Shown here piece after piece: positions 1 through 9,598 of a stretch of DNA of 53,101 nt; the first letter of the stretch is position 1, and every line of letters starts with the position of its first letter. The notes beneath the pieces are model-generated. The model did not search any database. It was given only the letters and a program-made list of their open reading frames with translations, and was not told the origin of the DNA. Source of the DNA: Streptomyces sp. 150FB (lineage in GTDB: Bacteria; Actinomycetota; Actinomycetes; Streptomycetales; Streptomycetaceae); assembly GCF_000818195.1 (NCBI RefSeq), contig NZ_JTHL01000001.1, positions 6,892,108 through 6,945,208 on the forward strand, read 5' to 3'. The translations under genes and the position numbers were made by a program.

Positions 1-2
1 CG

Positions 3-848
3 GCGAAGATCCGGCGTACGCGCGGCGCCGGGCGGCGCAGGCCCAATGTGCTGGCGGGCCTGAGCGGTTTCGTCTGGCTGGCGGTCATCATCGTGCCGGT
101 CTACTACGTGGTGATCTCCAGCCTCCGGGCCCAGCAGGGGTTCTTCGCCTCCAACCCGCTCGCCCTGCCCACCCACATCACCTTCGCCAACTACTCGCTG
201 GTGCTGCACAGCGGCTTCGGCCGGTACTTCCTCAACAGCGTCGTCATCACGCTGGCCTCGGTGGCCGTGACCGTCGCGCTCTCGCTGATGGCGGCGTACG
301 CGGTGGTGCGCGGCAACGGCAGGTTCGTCAGGTCGGCGTTCGCGGTGTTCCTGCTGGGGCTCGCCATCCCCGTACACGCGACGATCATTCCGCTCTACTA
401 CATGATCACCAAGGTCCACCTGTACGACAGCCTGCTCGCCCTGATCCTGCCGTCCATCGGGTTCGCCATCCCCATCACCGTGCTGATCCTGGCGAACTTC
501 ATCCGGGACATCCCGAAGGAACTCTTCGAGTCCATGCGGATGGACGGCGCGAGCGACCTGCGCATGCTGTGGAACCTCGTCCTGCCGCTGGCCCGCCCGG
601 CGATCGTGACGGTCGGCATCTACGACGGCCTGCACGTGTGGAACGGCTTCCTCTTCCCGCTGATCCTCACGCAGAGCCCGAACCAGCGGGTGCTGCCCAT
701 GGCGCTGTGGACCTTCCAGGGCGAGTTCACCGTCAACGTACCCGCGGTGCTCGCGGCCGTGGTGCTCTCCACGCTGCCGATGCTCGCCGCGTACCTGGTG
801 GGACGGCGCCAGCTCGTACGGGGCCTCACGGCCGGCTTCAGCAAGTGA
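3..848 (+). CDS. Carbohydrate ABC transporter permease (MalG-like), 5' partial
   Basis: This is an inner-membrane permease subunit of a CUT1-type sugar ABC importer. The frame is open to the left edge, so the true start may lie outside the window; an in-frame GTG at 48 exists, but the arginine-rich codons before it look like the cytoplasmic N-terminus typical of MalG proteins. Several hydrophobic membrane segments are visible. The conserved cytoplasmic EAA loop that contacts the ATPase is seen as ESMRMDGASDLRMLWNLVLP. The gene is followed after 67 bases by a GH5 glycosidase and an enolase-superfamily enzyme, so it probably imports an oligosaccharide or glycoside that those enzymes process. 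The partner permease and binding protein are presumably upstream, outside the window. Confidence 0.88.
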   Translation, partial: AKIRRTRGAGRRRPNVLAGLSGFVWLAVIIVPVYYVVISSLRAQQGFFASNPLALPTHITFANYSLVLHSGFGRYFLNSVVITLASVAVTVALSLMAAYAVVRGNGRFVRSAFAVFLLGLAIPVHATIIPLYYMITKVHLYDSLLALILPSIGFAIPITVLILANFIRDIPKELFESMRMDGASDLRMLWNLVLPLARPAIVTVGIYDGLHVWNGFLFPLILTQSPNQRVLPMALWTFQGEFTVNVPAVLAAVVLSTLPMLAAYLVGRRQLVRGLTAGFSK

Positions 849-915
849 GCGGCTTCAGCAAGTGACCGGCTACAGCCAAGCAACCCCCTTTCTCTACAGG
901 AGATACGGCACCACC

Positions 916-2301
916 ATGAACGATGCGTCCGTGATGATCCACGTCGAAGGCGGCCATCTCGCCACCGCGGCCGGCGACCCGATACGTCTGCGCGGAGTGG
1001 GGCTCGGCGGCTGGATGAACATGGAGAACTTCATCACCGGCTACCCCTCGACCGAGGAACTCCAGCGCAAGGCGCTGCTCAAGGTCCTCGGACAGGAGGC
1101 GTACGACGCCTTCTTCGAGCGGTTCCTCGACGTCTTCTTCACCGACGAGGACGCCGCGCTGCTCGCCGCGACCGGGGTGAACTGCGTCCGACTTCCCTTC
1201 AACTACCGGCACTTCGAGGACGACGACCGTCCCATGGAGCTGAAGGAGGCAGGCTTCGCGCTGCTGGACCGGGCCGTCGACATCTGTGCCAGGCACGGCA
1301 TCTACACCGTCCTCGACCTGCACGCCGCTCCCGGCTTCCACAACCAGCGCTGGCACAGCGACAATCCGACCCACCGGTCGTTCTTCTGGACCCACCGGCA
1401 CTTCCAGGACCGGGTGGTGCACCTGTGGGAGGCGCTGGCCGACCGCTACCGCGACAACCCCTGGGTGGCGGGCTACAACCCGCTGAACGAACCGGCGGAT
1501 TCGGACGGTGAGGTGATCGGCCCGTTCTACCAGCGGCTGCATTCGGCCATCCGCGCCGTGGACCCGCACCATGTGATCTTCCTCGACGGCAACCGCCACG
1601 CCACCGAGTTCGACCTGTTCCGCGAGCCGTGGCCCAACACCGTGTACACCGTGCACGATTACGCGCTCGCCGGGTTCGCCGACAGCGGCGACTACCCCGG
1701 GGTCTCCCGGGGCCAGTACGTCGACCGCGGCTTTCTGGAGAGCAGATTCCTCAAGCGGTCCGAGTACATGCGCTCCACCAACACCCCCATCTGGGTCGGC
1801 GAGTTCGGCCCCGTCTACAGCGGAGACCCGGTCCGGGACGCCGCCCGCTACCGGGTGCTCGCCGACCAGTTGAGCATCTACGACGAGCACGAAGCGGGCT
1901 GGAGCCTGTGGACGTACAAGGACATCGGGCTCCAGGGCCTCGCCCATCTGCCGGCCGACTCGCCGTACGTACGGCGGATCGCACCGGTGCTGGAGAAGAA
2001 GGCCCGGCTCGGCGTGGACGTGTGGGGAGGCGTCGACACCGGCGTACGCCACATCCTCGACCCGCTGGAGGCCACCGTCGCCGAGGAGTTCCCGGAGTTC
2101 GACCCGCTGCCGTTCGGGCCGCAGCAGTGGATCCACGTACTGGTGCGCCACATCCTGCTGGCGGAGCCGATGGTCGACGACTTCGCCCGCTGCTTCGCCG
2201 GCTTCGACGCCGCGCGGATGCGTGCGATGGCGGACTGCTTCGCCGTCGCGAACTGCGCGGTCAGGTCACCGCTCGTCGACGTCCTGAAGGAGCACCTGTG
2301 A
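916..2301 (+). CDS. Glycoside hydrolase family 5 (cellulase-like), cytoplasmic
   Basis: A GH5 TIM-barrel glycosidase of 461 residues. It opens with the family-typical GVGLGGWMNMENF stretch. The acid/base Glu is in NPLNEPAD (E192) and the nucleophile Glu in WVGEFGPVYSG (E296). No signal peptide is seen, so it probably acts inside the cell on an oligosaccharide brought in by the preceding permease. I chose ATG 916, preceded by AGGAG at 898-902, although an in-frame GTG at 862 would add 18 poorly conserved-looking residues. It overlaps the next gene by 4 bp (GTGA), indicating an operon. The exact substrate (beta-glucoside, mannoside or other) cannot be read from the sequence. Confidence 0.88.
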   Translation: MNDASVMIHVEGGHLATAAGDPIRLRGVGLGGWMNMENFITGYPSTEELQRKALLKVLGQEAYDAFFERFLDVFFTDEDAALLAATGVNCVRLPFNYRHFEDDDRPMELKEAGFALLDRAVDICARHGIYTVLDLHAAPGFHNQRWHSDNPTHRSFFWTHRHFQDRVVHLWEALADRYRDNPWVAGYNPLNEPADSDGEVIGPFYQRLHSAIRAVDPHHVIFLDGNRHATEFDLFREPWPNTVYTVHDYALAGFADSGDYPGVSRGQYVDRGFLESRFLKRSEYMRSTNTPIWVGEFGPVYSGDPVRDAARYRVLADQLSIYDEHEAGWSLWTYKDIGLQGLAHLPADSPYVRRIAPVLEKKARLGVDVWGGVDTGVRHILDPLEATVAEEFPEFDPLPFGPQQWIHVLVRHILLAEPMVDDFARCFAGFDAARMRAMADCFAVANCAVRSPLVDVLKEHL

Positions 2302-3389
2302 GGATCACGAGCATCGAGACCCTGCTGCGGGGACCCCTCGCGCTCGTGCGCGTCCGCACGGACGACGGCGTCGAGGGCATCGGCCAGACGGCGCCGTACG
2401 AGGCGGCGAACACCGTACGTGTCCTGCACTCGATGGTCGCGCCGCTGTTCCTCGGCCGCGACCCGTGGGACGTGGAGGCGCTGGTCGACGCGTGCCTGCG
2501 TACGCACTACAAGTTCCCCAGCAGCTTCCTGCACCGCGCGCTCGGCGGAGTGGACACAGCGCTGTGGGACGTACTCGGCCGGGCGACCGGACAGCCGGTG
2601 AGCAAGCTGATCGGCGGCCACGCGCGGGAATCGGTGCCGGTGTACGCGTCCAGCATGCTGCGCTCCATCACTCCGGAGGCGGAGGCGACGCGGCTCCAAC
2701 AGGCCGTCGAGGAGCAGGGGTTCGGGGCGGTGAAGATCCGGGTGGGAGAGGCGATGGGCCGCGACACGGACGCGGCCCCCGGCCGTACGGAGCGGATCGT
2801 CGCGCACATCCGGGAGGTGCTCGGCGACGGGGTCGACCTGTCGGCCGACGCCAACGGCGGCTTCTCGGTGGGCCGGGCGATCCGCGTCGGCCGGATGCTG
2901 GAGGAGTACGGCTACTTCCACTTCGAGGAGCCGTGCCCGTACCCGGAGATCGAGCGGACGGCGCAGGTGGCGGCGGCGCTGGACATCCCGGTGTCCGGTG
3001 GTGAACAGGACATCTCCCTGCCGCAGTTCCAGCGGATGATCAACGGCAGGTCGGTCGACATCGTGCAGCCGGACGTGGGCTACATCGGCGGCATCTCGCG
3101 GGCGCGGAAGGTCGCCGTCCTGGCGGAGGCCGCTGGCATCCCCTGCACGCCGCACTGTGCCAACGACTCGCTGCTCCAGGTGTTCTCGCTGCACCTGGCG
3201 GTCGCGATGCCGGCGTGCTTCCAGTACCAGGAGTGGAGCGTCGAGTCGACGCCCTGGACCCAGGGCGTCTACGCGCCGATGCTGAAGGTGCGGGACGGCC
3301 GGCTGGACGCGCCGACGGCGCCGGGCTGGGGGATCGAGCTGGAGGAGTCCTTCGTACGGGAGGCGGAGAGCGAGACGTCGAGCCTCTGA
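2298..3389 (+). CDS. Mandelate racemase/muconate lactonizing enzyme family (sugar-acid dehydratase-like)
   Basis: An enolase-superfamily enzyme of 363 residues. The metal ligands are visible as D184 (SADANGGF), E210 (FEEPCP) and E236 (GGEQDI). A candidate His-Asp dyad is H286 (TPHCAND) with D259 (VQPDVGYIGG). The usual KxK base motif reads K146-I-R148, so the second lysine is arginine. The GTG start overlaps the TGA of the GH5 gene (GTGA), so the two are translationally coupled. Family members with the His-Asp dyad are often acid-sugar dehydratases; I infer conversion of an aldonate or uronate derived from the imported glycoside. The substrate is unknown and racemase or cycloisomerase activity is possible. 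Confidence 0.85.
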   Translation: MRITSIETLLRGPLALVRVRTDDGVEGIGQTAPYEAANTVRVLHSMVAPLFLGRDPWDVEALVDACLRTHYKFPSSFLHRALGGVDTALWDVLGRATGQPVSKLIGGHARESVPVYASSMLRSITPEAEATRLQQAVEEQGFGAVKIRVGEAMGRDTDAAPGRTERIVAHIREVLGDGVDLSADANGGFSVGRAIRVGRMLEEYGYFHFEEPCPYPEIERTAQVAAALDIPVSGGEQDISLPQFQRMINGRSVDIVQPDVGYIGGISRARKVAVLAEAAGIPCTPHCANDSLLQVFSLHLAVAMPACFQYQEWSVESTPWTQGVYAPMLKVRDGRLDAPTAPGWGIELEESFVREAESETSSL

Positions 3390-3442
3390 CGCGGCCCCGC
3401 CCGGCCGAGAGCGCTCATGCCGGGGGGCTCACGCCGGTGCGC

Positions 3443-4270
3443 TCACGCCGCGAAGAACTCCTCCAGCATCGGCGCCAGCACCTGGGGCGTCACCTCGTGC
3501 GTCTGGCCCGTGAGGGTCCGGTGGCGCCCGCGCGGTAACGCGGCCGCCACCGCGCGCGCCGCGTTCCGCAGGAACAGCGGGCTCGCCCCTCCGTCGATCA
3601 CCAGCACACGCGCCGCGACCGCGGCGAGCCGCTCGACGGGTACGGGGCCGAGCCCCATGACCGCGTTGTCGTACACCAGCGTGTGCGCCATCGCGGTCAG
3701 GTCCGGCCAGGCCGCCGACGCCCGCATCTGTGCGACGACGTCCGCCGGCAGTCCGGCCTCGGACAGGAACAGCTCCACGGCCTCGCCCCGCCGCTCCAGC
3801 GCCAGCAGCTCGGCCAGCCGCTCCGGATAGCCCCCGCGGTCGGAGCTGTCGGAGCTGTCGGAGCTGTCGGAGCGAGCGGCCGGGGCCGTGCTGTACGGCG
3901 GTTCGTACAGCGCGAGTTGAGTGATCGGCAGCCCGGCCGCCGCCGCCTCCAGCACCAGCGCGGCGCCCGAGGACATCCCGTACACGGAGGCGCTGCCGCC
4001 CACCTCGGCGAGCAGCGCCCCCAGGTCCTCGATCTCCCGCTCCACCGCGTACGGCGCGGTGTCCCCGCTGCCGCCGCGCCCCCGCCGGTCGTACGTGAGG
4101 ACACCGAAGCGCGGCGAGAGGAGCCGCGCGAGTAGCGCCTCGGTCTCGGCGGTGCTGAAAGCGCCGCCCACCAGCACGACCGGGGGTCCGTCACCCGAAC
4201 GCCGGTAGGCGATCGCCGTACCGTCGCCGGACGTCACATTTCCCGAACTCACCTTGCACGCGTTGTCCAT
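3443..4270 (-). CDS. Alpha/beta hydrolase
   Basis: An alpha/beta-hydrolase-fold protein of about 275 residues with a cap-like middle region. The nucleophile elbow is YGMSSGAA (GxSxG), the acid is probably in VLVIDGGAS, and the catalytic His in GQTHEVTPQ near the C-terminus. An oxyanion-region segment LVGGAF precedes the YDRRGRGGSG strand. Three starts are possible: GTG 4297, ATG 4270, or GTG 4237, the last with AAGGTGA 11 nt upstream. A 9-bp in-frame tandem repeat at 3840-3874 encodes SSD repeats in a loop. It is convergent with the enolase-family gene and likely monocistronic. The substrate is unknown (esterase, lactonase or haloperoxidase-like). Confidence 0.85.
   Translation of the reverse strand: MDNACKVSSGNVTSGDGTAIAYRRSGDGPPVVLVGGAFSTAETEALLARLLSPRFGVLTYDRRGRGGSGDTAPYAVEREIEDLGALLAEVGGSASVYGMSSGAALVLEAAAAGLPITQLALYEPPYSTAPAARSDSSDSSDSSDRGGYPERLAELLALERRGEAVELFLSEAGLPADVVAQMRASAAWPDLTAMAHTLVYDNAVMGLGPVPVERLAAVAARVLVIDGGASPLFLRNAARAVAAALPRGRHRTLTGQTHEVTPQVLAPMLEEFFAA
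3840..3874. repeat. 9-bp tandem repeat inside the hydrolase gene
   Basis: The unit TCGGAGCTG occurs three times in perfect tandem (3840-3866), followed by a partial copy. On the minus strand it encodes an in-frame Ser-Ser-Asp repeat in a probable surface loop. Length changes would not shift the reading frame. Confidence 0.9.
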
Positions 4271-4324
4271 GACGGTAGAGACCGGCGGCCCGCGCACAAC
4301 TCATCGCTCGGCGGAGAGATTTGT

Positions 4325-4657
4325 TCAGCCTCCGGTGACGACCTCCGCGTCGTAGAAGCAGAAGTGTCCCTTGATTCCCGCGACTTCGGCCTTCGGCTCG
4401 GTGTAGGCCCACACCAGGTCCGGCGCGTCGGGCAGCGACCAGTAGGAGGCGTCGCCCTTGAACGGACAGTGGGTGCTGGTGTCGGACGGGGCCAGCAGCT
4501 CGGTCCGTACGTCGTCCGGCGGGAGGTAGTAGCGGACCGGGCAGCCCGTCTCGCGCAGCACCAGCGGACGGTGGCTCTCCGCGAGGACCTGTCCGTCCCG
4601 TACGACACGTACGTGCTCGGTTCCCTGATCGACGGTGATGGTGTGACCGGTGGCCAT
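4325..4657 (-). CDS. DUF427 domain-containing protein
   Basis: A small protein of 110 residues covering one DUF427 domain, starting MATGHTITVDQG. It contains the features I associate with the family: RETGCPVRYYLPPDDV, CPFKGDASYWS and a C-terminal WAYTEP...FCFYD region. The start at 4657 is chosen because AAGGGA lies about 9 nt upstream; the frame is open further to 4774, but that extension overlaps the divergent gene's start and is not typical of the family. The biochemical function of DUF427 is not established. It is divergent from the LOG-like gene, with about 110 bp between the starts. Confidence 0.82.
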   Translation of the reverse strand: MATGHTITVDQGTEHVRVVRDGQVLAESHRPLVLRETGCPVRYYLPPDDVRTELLAPSDTSTHCPFKGDASYWSLPDAPDLVWAYTEPKAEVAGIKGHFCFYDAEVVTGG

Positions 4658-4766
4658 GATGATCTGTCCCTTGTGGTCGGTTGCGGCGACGGTTGTCCCT
4701 ACCCCACCTTCAGCACCGGCCGACGGCGGAGTCTTCCCACTCTCCTCGGCCATTACGGTGGTCCGC

Positions 4767-5306
4767 ATGAACATCTGCGTCTTTCTCTCCGCCGCCGACC
4801 TCGACGACCGCTACACCGGGCCGGCCCGCGAATTCGGCGAGCTGATCGGCAGGGGCGGCCACACCCTGGTCTACGGCGGCTCGGACGTCGGCCTGATGAA
4901 GGTCGTGGCCGATGGCGCCCAGGAGGCCGGCGGGCGCCTGATCGGCGTGTCGGTGGGCTTCCTGGAGACGGTGGCCAGGCCCGGCGCCGACGAGATGGTG
5001 GTGGCGGCGGATCTCGCCGAGCGCAAGGCGCTGCTGCTCGCCAGGTCCGACGCCGTCGTGATCATGGTCGGCGGTACGGGGACGCTCGACGAGGCCACCG
5101 AGATACTCGAACTGAAGAAGCACGGCCTGCACACCAAGCCCGTGGTGCTGCTCAACACCGCCGGTTTCTACGACGGGCTCAAGGAGCAGTTCCGCAGGAT
5201 GGACGAGGAGGGCTTCCTGCCCGTCCCCCTCACCGACCTGGTCTTCTTCGCCGAGGACGGCGTGGGTGCCCTCGCCTACCTGGAGGAATCCACAGGGGTG
5301 CGGTGA
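4767..5306 (+). CDS. LOG family / TIGR00730 Rossmann-fold protein
   Basis: A Rossmann-fold protein of 179 residues of the LOG (lysine decarboxylase-like) family, members of which hydrolyse nucleoside monophosphates, including cytokinin ribotides. The N-terminal MNICVFLSAAD strand and YGGSDVGLM nucleotide-binding loop are present. The family signature PGGxGTxxE appears as VGGTGTLDE, so the proline is replaced by valine while the glycines, threonine and glutamate remain. It starts 15 nt before, and on the same strand as, an SDR gene and may form an operon with it. The physiological substrate is uncertain. Confidence 0.82.
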   Translation: MNICVFLSAADLDDRYTGPAREFGELIGRGGHTLVYGGSDVGLMKVVADGAQEAGGRLIGVSVGFLETVARPGADEMVVAADLAERKALLLARSDAVVIMVGGTGTLDEATEILELKKHGLHTKPVVLLNTAGFYDGLKEQFRRMDEEGFLPVPLTDLVFFAEDGVGALAYLEESTGVR

Positions 5307-5321
5307 TGCGACGATGACCGC

Positions 5322-6011
5322 ATGGCCACACACCTGATCACCGGCGCCGGCTCGGGCATCGGCGCCGCGCTCGCGCGCCGGCTGCACGAGCGCGGCGACG
5401 AACTGCTGCTGTTCGCCCGCGACGCCGGCCGCGCCAAGGGGCTGACCGCGGGCCTCCCCGGCTCCCGCGCGCTGGTCGGCGACCTCGCCGTTCCCGACCG
5501 GCTGTCCTGGGCGCTGTCCCACCAGGCGCTGCCCGACAGGCTCGACTCGCTCGTGCATGTCGCCGGAACAGTCGACCTGGGGCCGGTCGGCGAGCTGACA
5601 CCCAAGGCGTGGCACAGCCAGCTCAATGTGAACCTGGTCGCTCCCGCCGAGCTGACCAGGCTCTTCCTGCCCCAACTGCGGGCGTCGCAGGGCCAGGTGA
5701 TCTTCATCAACTCCGGCTCGGGGCTGACGGCCAACGCGGAGTGGAGCGCGTACGCCGCCTCCAAGCACGGCCTGAAGGCGCTGGCCGACGCGCTGCGCCA
5801 GGAGGAGCGGCCGAACGGTGTACGGGTCAGCTCGCTCTACCCGGGCCGTACGGCCGGCCCGATGCAGGTCAAGGTCCACCAGCAGGAGGGCAAGGAGTAC
5901 GACGCGTCCACGCTGATGGACCCGGAGTCCGTGGTGACGATGATCGTCGCCGCGCTCGATCTGCCGCGCGACGCGTCGATCGACGACATGAGAGTGAGGC
6001 CGAGCCGATGA
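5322..6011 (+). CDS. SDR family NAD(P)-dependent oxidoreductase
   Basis: A classical short-chain dehydrogenase/reductase of 229 residues. The cofactor motif TGAGSGIG is at the N-terminus, a VHVAGTVD segment replaces the NNAG region, the catalytic Ser lies in FINSGSG and the catalytic YxxxK is YAASK. It overlaps the next gene by 4 bp (ATGA), so it is translationally coupled to the MetE-like protein. The substrate is unknown; similar genes sit before the methionine-synthase-like gene and ligA in other Streptomyces, as far as I remember. Confidence 0.88.
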   Translation: MATHLITGAGSGIGAALARRLHERGDELLLFARDAGRAKGLTAGLPGSRALVGDLAVPDRLSWALSHQALPDRLDSLVHVAGTVDLGPVGELTPKAWHSQLNVNLVAPAELTRLFLPQLRASQGQVIFINSGSGLTANAEWSAYAASKHGLKALADALRQEERPNGVRVSSLYPGRTAGPMQVKVHQQEGKEYDASTLMDPESVVTMIVAALDLPRDASIDDMRVRPSR

Positions 6012-7075
6012 GCGGGACGACCGACAGGACGACCGGAAGCACGATGAGCGGGACGGCGGACGGGACGCCGGACGGGGCGGCGAGCCGCACGGCGTACGGA
6101 CCCGCCACCGGCGTCGGTTCGATGCCCGGCGGCGACGCGCGGGAGACCGCCAGGGCGGTGACCGGCACCTTCGACGCCTTCCCCCATCTGGCGGAGCTGC
6201 CGGCCCGAGGCCCCGGCTCCGACATGATCGGGCGCACCACCGGCATGCTCTCCGAGGTCTACGCGCGCGTGGAGCCCAGCGGCTGGCGCGTCAGCGACCG
6301 GCCGGGCCGCGACACCAAGCGGGCGTGGTCCTGGCTGGGCGAGGACCTCGACGCCCTGGAGGAGTTCACCCAGGGGTACGAGGGCACGCTCAAGATCCAG
6401 GCGGCGGGGCCCTGGACGCTGGCCGCCGCGCTGGAGCTGCGCAACGGCGAATCCGCGCTGAGCGACCCCGGTGCCTGCCGGGACCTGATCGGCTCGCTGG
6501 TGGAGGGGCTGACCGGGCACCTCGCCGAGGTACGGCGCCGGGTGCCGGGCGCCGTACCGGTGCTCCAGCTCGACGAGCCGTCCCTCACGGACGTGCTGCG
6601 CGGGCACATCAGGTCGGCCAGCGGCTACCGCACGTACCGCGCCGTGGACCGACAGGTCGTCGAGGACGCGCTGCGGGACGTGCTGGCGGTCAGCGGGGAG
6701 AACGCCGTGGTGCACTCCTGCGCGACCGACGTGCCGTTCGCGCTGCTGCGGAGGGCGGGCGCGGCCGGCGTCTCCTTCGACTTCAGCCTGCTCACCGAGC
6801 GTGACGACGACACGATCGGCGAGGCGGTGGAGGCGGGCACCAAACTCTTCGCCGGGATCGCGCCCGCCACCGACAGCCCGTTGTCAGACCCTGCCGGTAG
6901 CGTCATGGGTGTCAGGACGTTGTGGCGCAGGCTGGGGCTGACACCGGGGACTCTCGCCGAGTCCGTGGTGCTCACCCCGTCGTGCGGACTCGCGGGCGCT
7001 TCACCGGCGTACGCGCGGGCCGCCCTCGCCCACTGCGTCCGGGCGGCGAGATCCCTCGCGGACAACCCAGAGTGA
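6008..7075 (+). CDS. Methionine synthase-like (MetE C-terminal domain / UROD-fold) protein
   Basis: A protein of 355 residues, about half the length of full MetE and corresponding to its C-terminal catalytic barrel. It keeps zinc-ligand-like features: VVHSCATD (His and Cys) and LTPSCGLAG (second Cys). An ATGVGSMPG-like stretch near residues 35-41 and QLDEPSL are typical of stand-alone MetE-like proteins. The first 30 residues are a low-complexity Gly/Thr/Asp segment in which internal ATGs (for example 6044) could be alternative starts. It lacks the N-terminal folate-binding half, so it may use another methyl donor or be a different zinc methyltransferase. It is coupled to the SDR upstream and lies 15 nt before ligA. 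Confidence 0.8.
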   Translation: MSGTTDRTTGSTMSGTADGTPDGAASRTAYGPATGVGSMPGGDARETARAVTGTFDAFPHLAELPARGPGSDMIGRTTGMLSEVYARVEPSGWRVSDRPGRDTKRAWSWLGEDLDALEEFTQGYEGTLKIQAAGPWTLAAALELRNGESALSDPGACRDLIGSLVEGLTGHLAEVRRRVPGAVPVLQLDEPSLTDVLRGHIRSASGYRTYRAVDRQVVEDALRDVLAVSGENAVVHSCATDVPFALLRRAGAAGVSFDFSLLTERDDDTIGEAVEAGTKLFAGIAPATDSPLSDPAGSVMGVRTLWRRLGLTPGTLAESVVLTPSCGLAGASPAYARAALAHCVRAARSLADNPE

Positions 7076-9346
<2,271 letters not shown>

Positions 9347-9453
9347 AGGGCCGCCCGGCGGGGAACTCACCGTCAAACGATCCGTCAACTCGCACGTACG
9401 GCGCATATCAGATGGATAGGGACAGCCATGTCGCATTCATGCAACAGATGGGG

Positions 9454-9473
9454 ACGGCTGCACGTCCAGCCGT
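9454..9473. terminator. Weak hairpin downstream of ligA
   Basis: A 7-bp stem, ACGGCTG / CAGCCGT, with a 6-nt loop lies 108 nt after the ligA stop. No T-tract follows, so a role as terminator is only possible. The rest of 9347-9598 shows a short direct repeat of CCGTCAA (near 9370 and 9382) and no convincing gene. Confidence 0.3.
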
Positions 9474-9598
9474 TCTGCGGCCTACTGTTGAGACGTGCGC
9501 CTGTCGTGCGCGGTTGCGTGAATGGGATACCGGCCTCGACGGCATGAGAGACGGGCCACCGTGTGGCATCGGCACCGCCGGCTGTGAGAGGGACGGGA

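Noticed and set aside
838..2151. Long minus-strand open frame opposite the GH5 gene
   Set aside because: It mirrors the codon bias of the plus-strand gene, which has clear GH5 catalytic motifs; the minus-strand translation is low-complexity Val/Gly/His-rich and matches no family.
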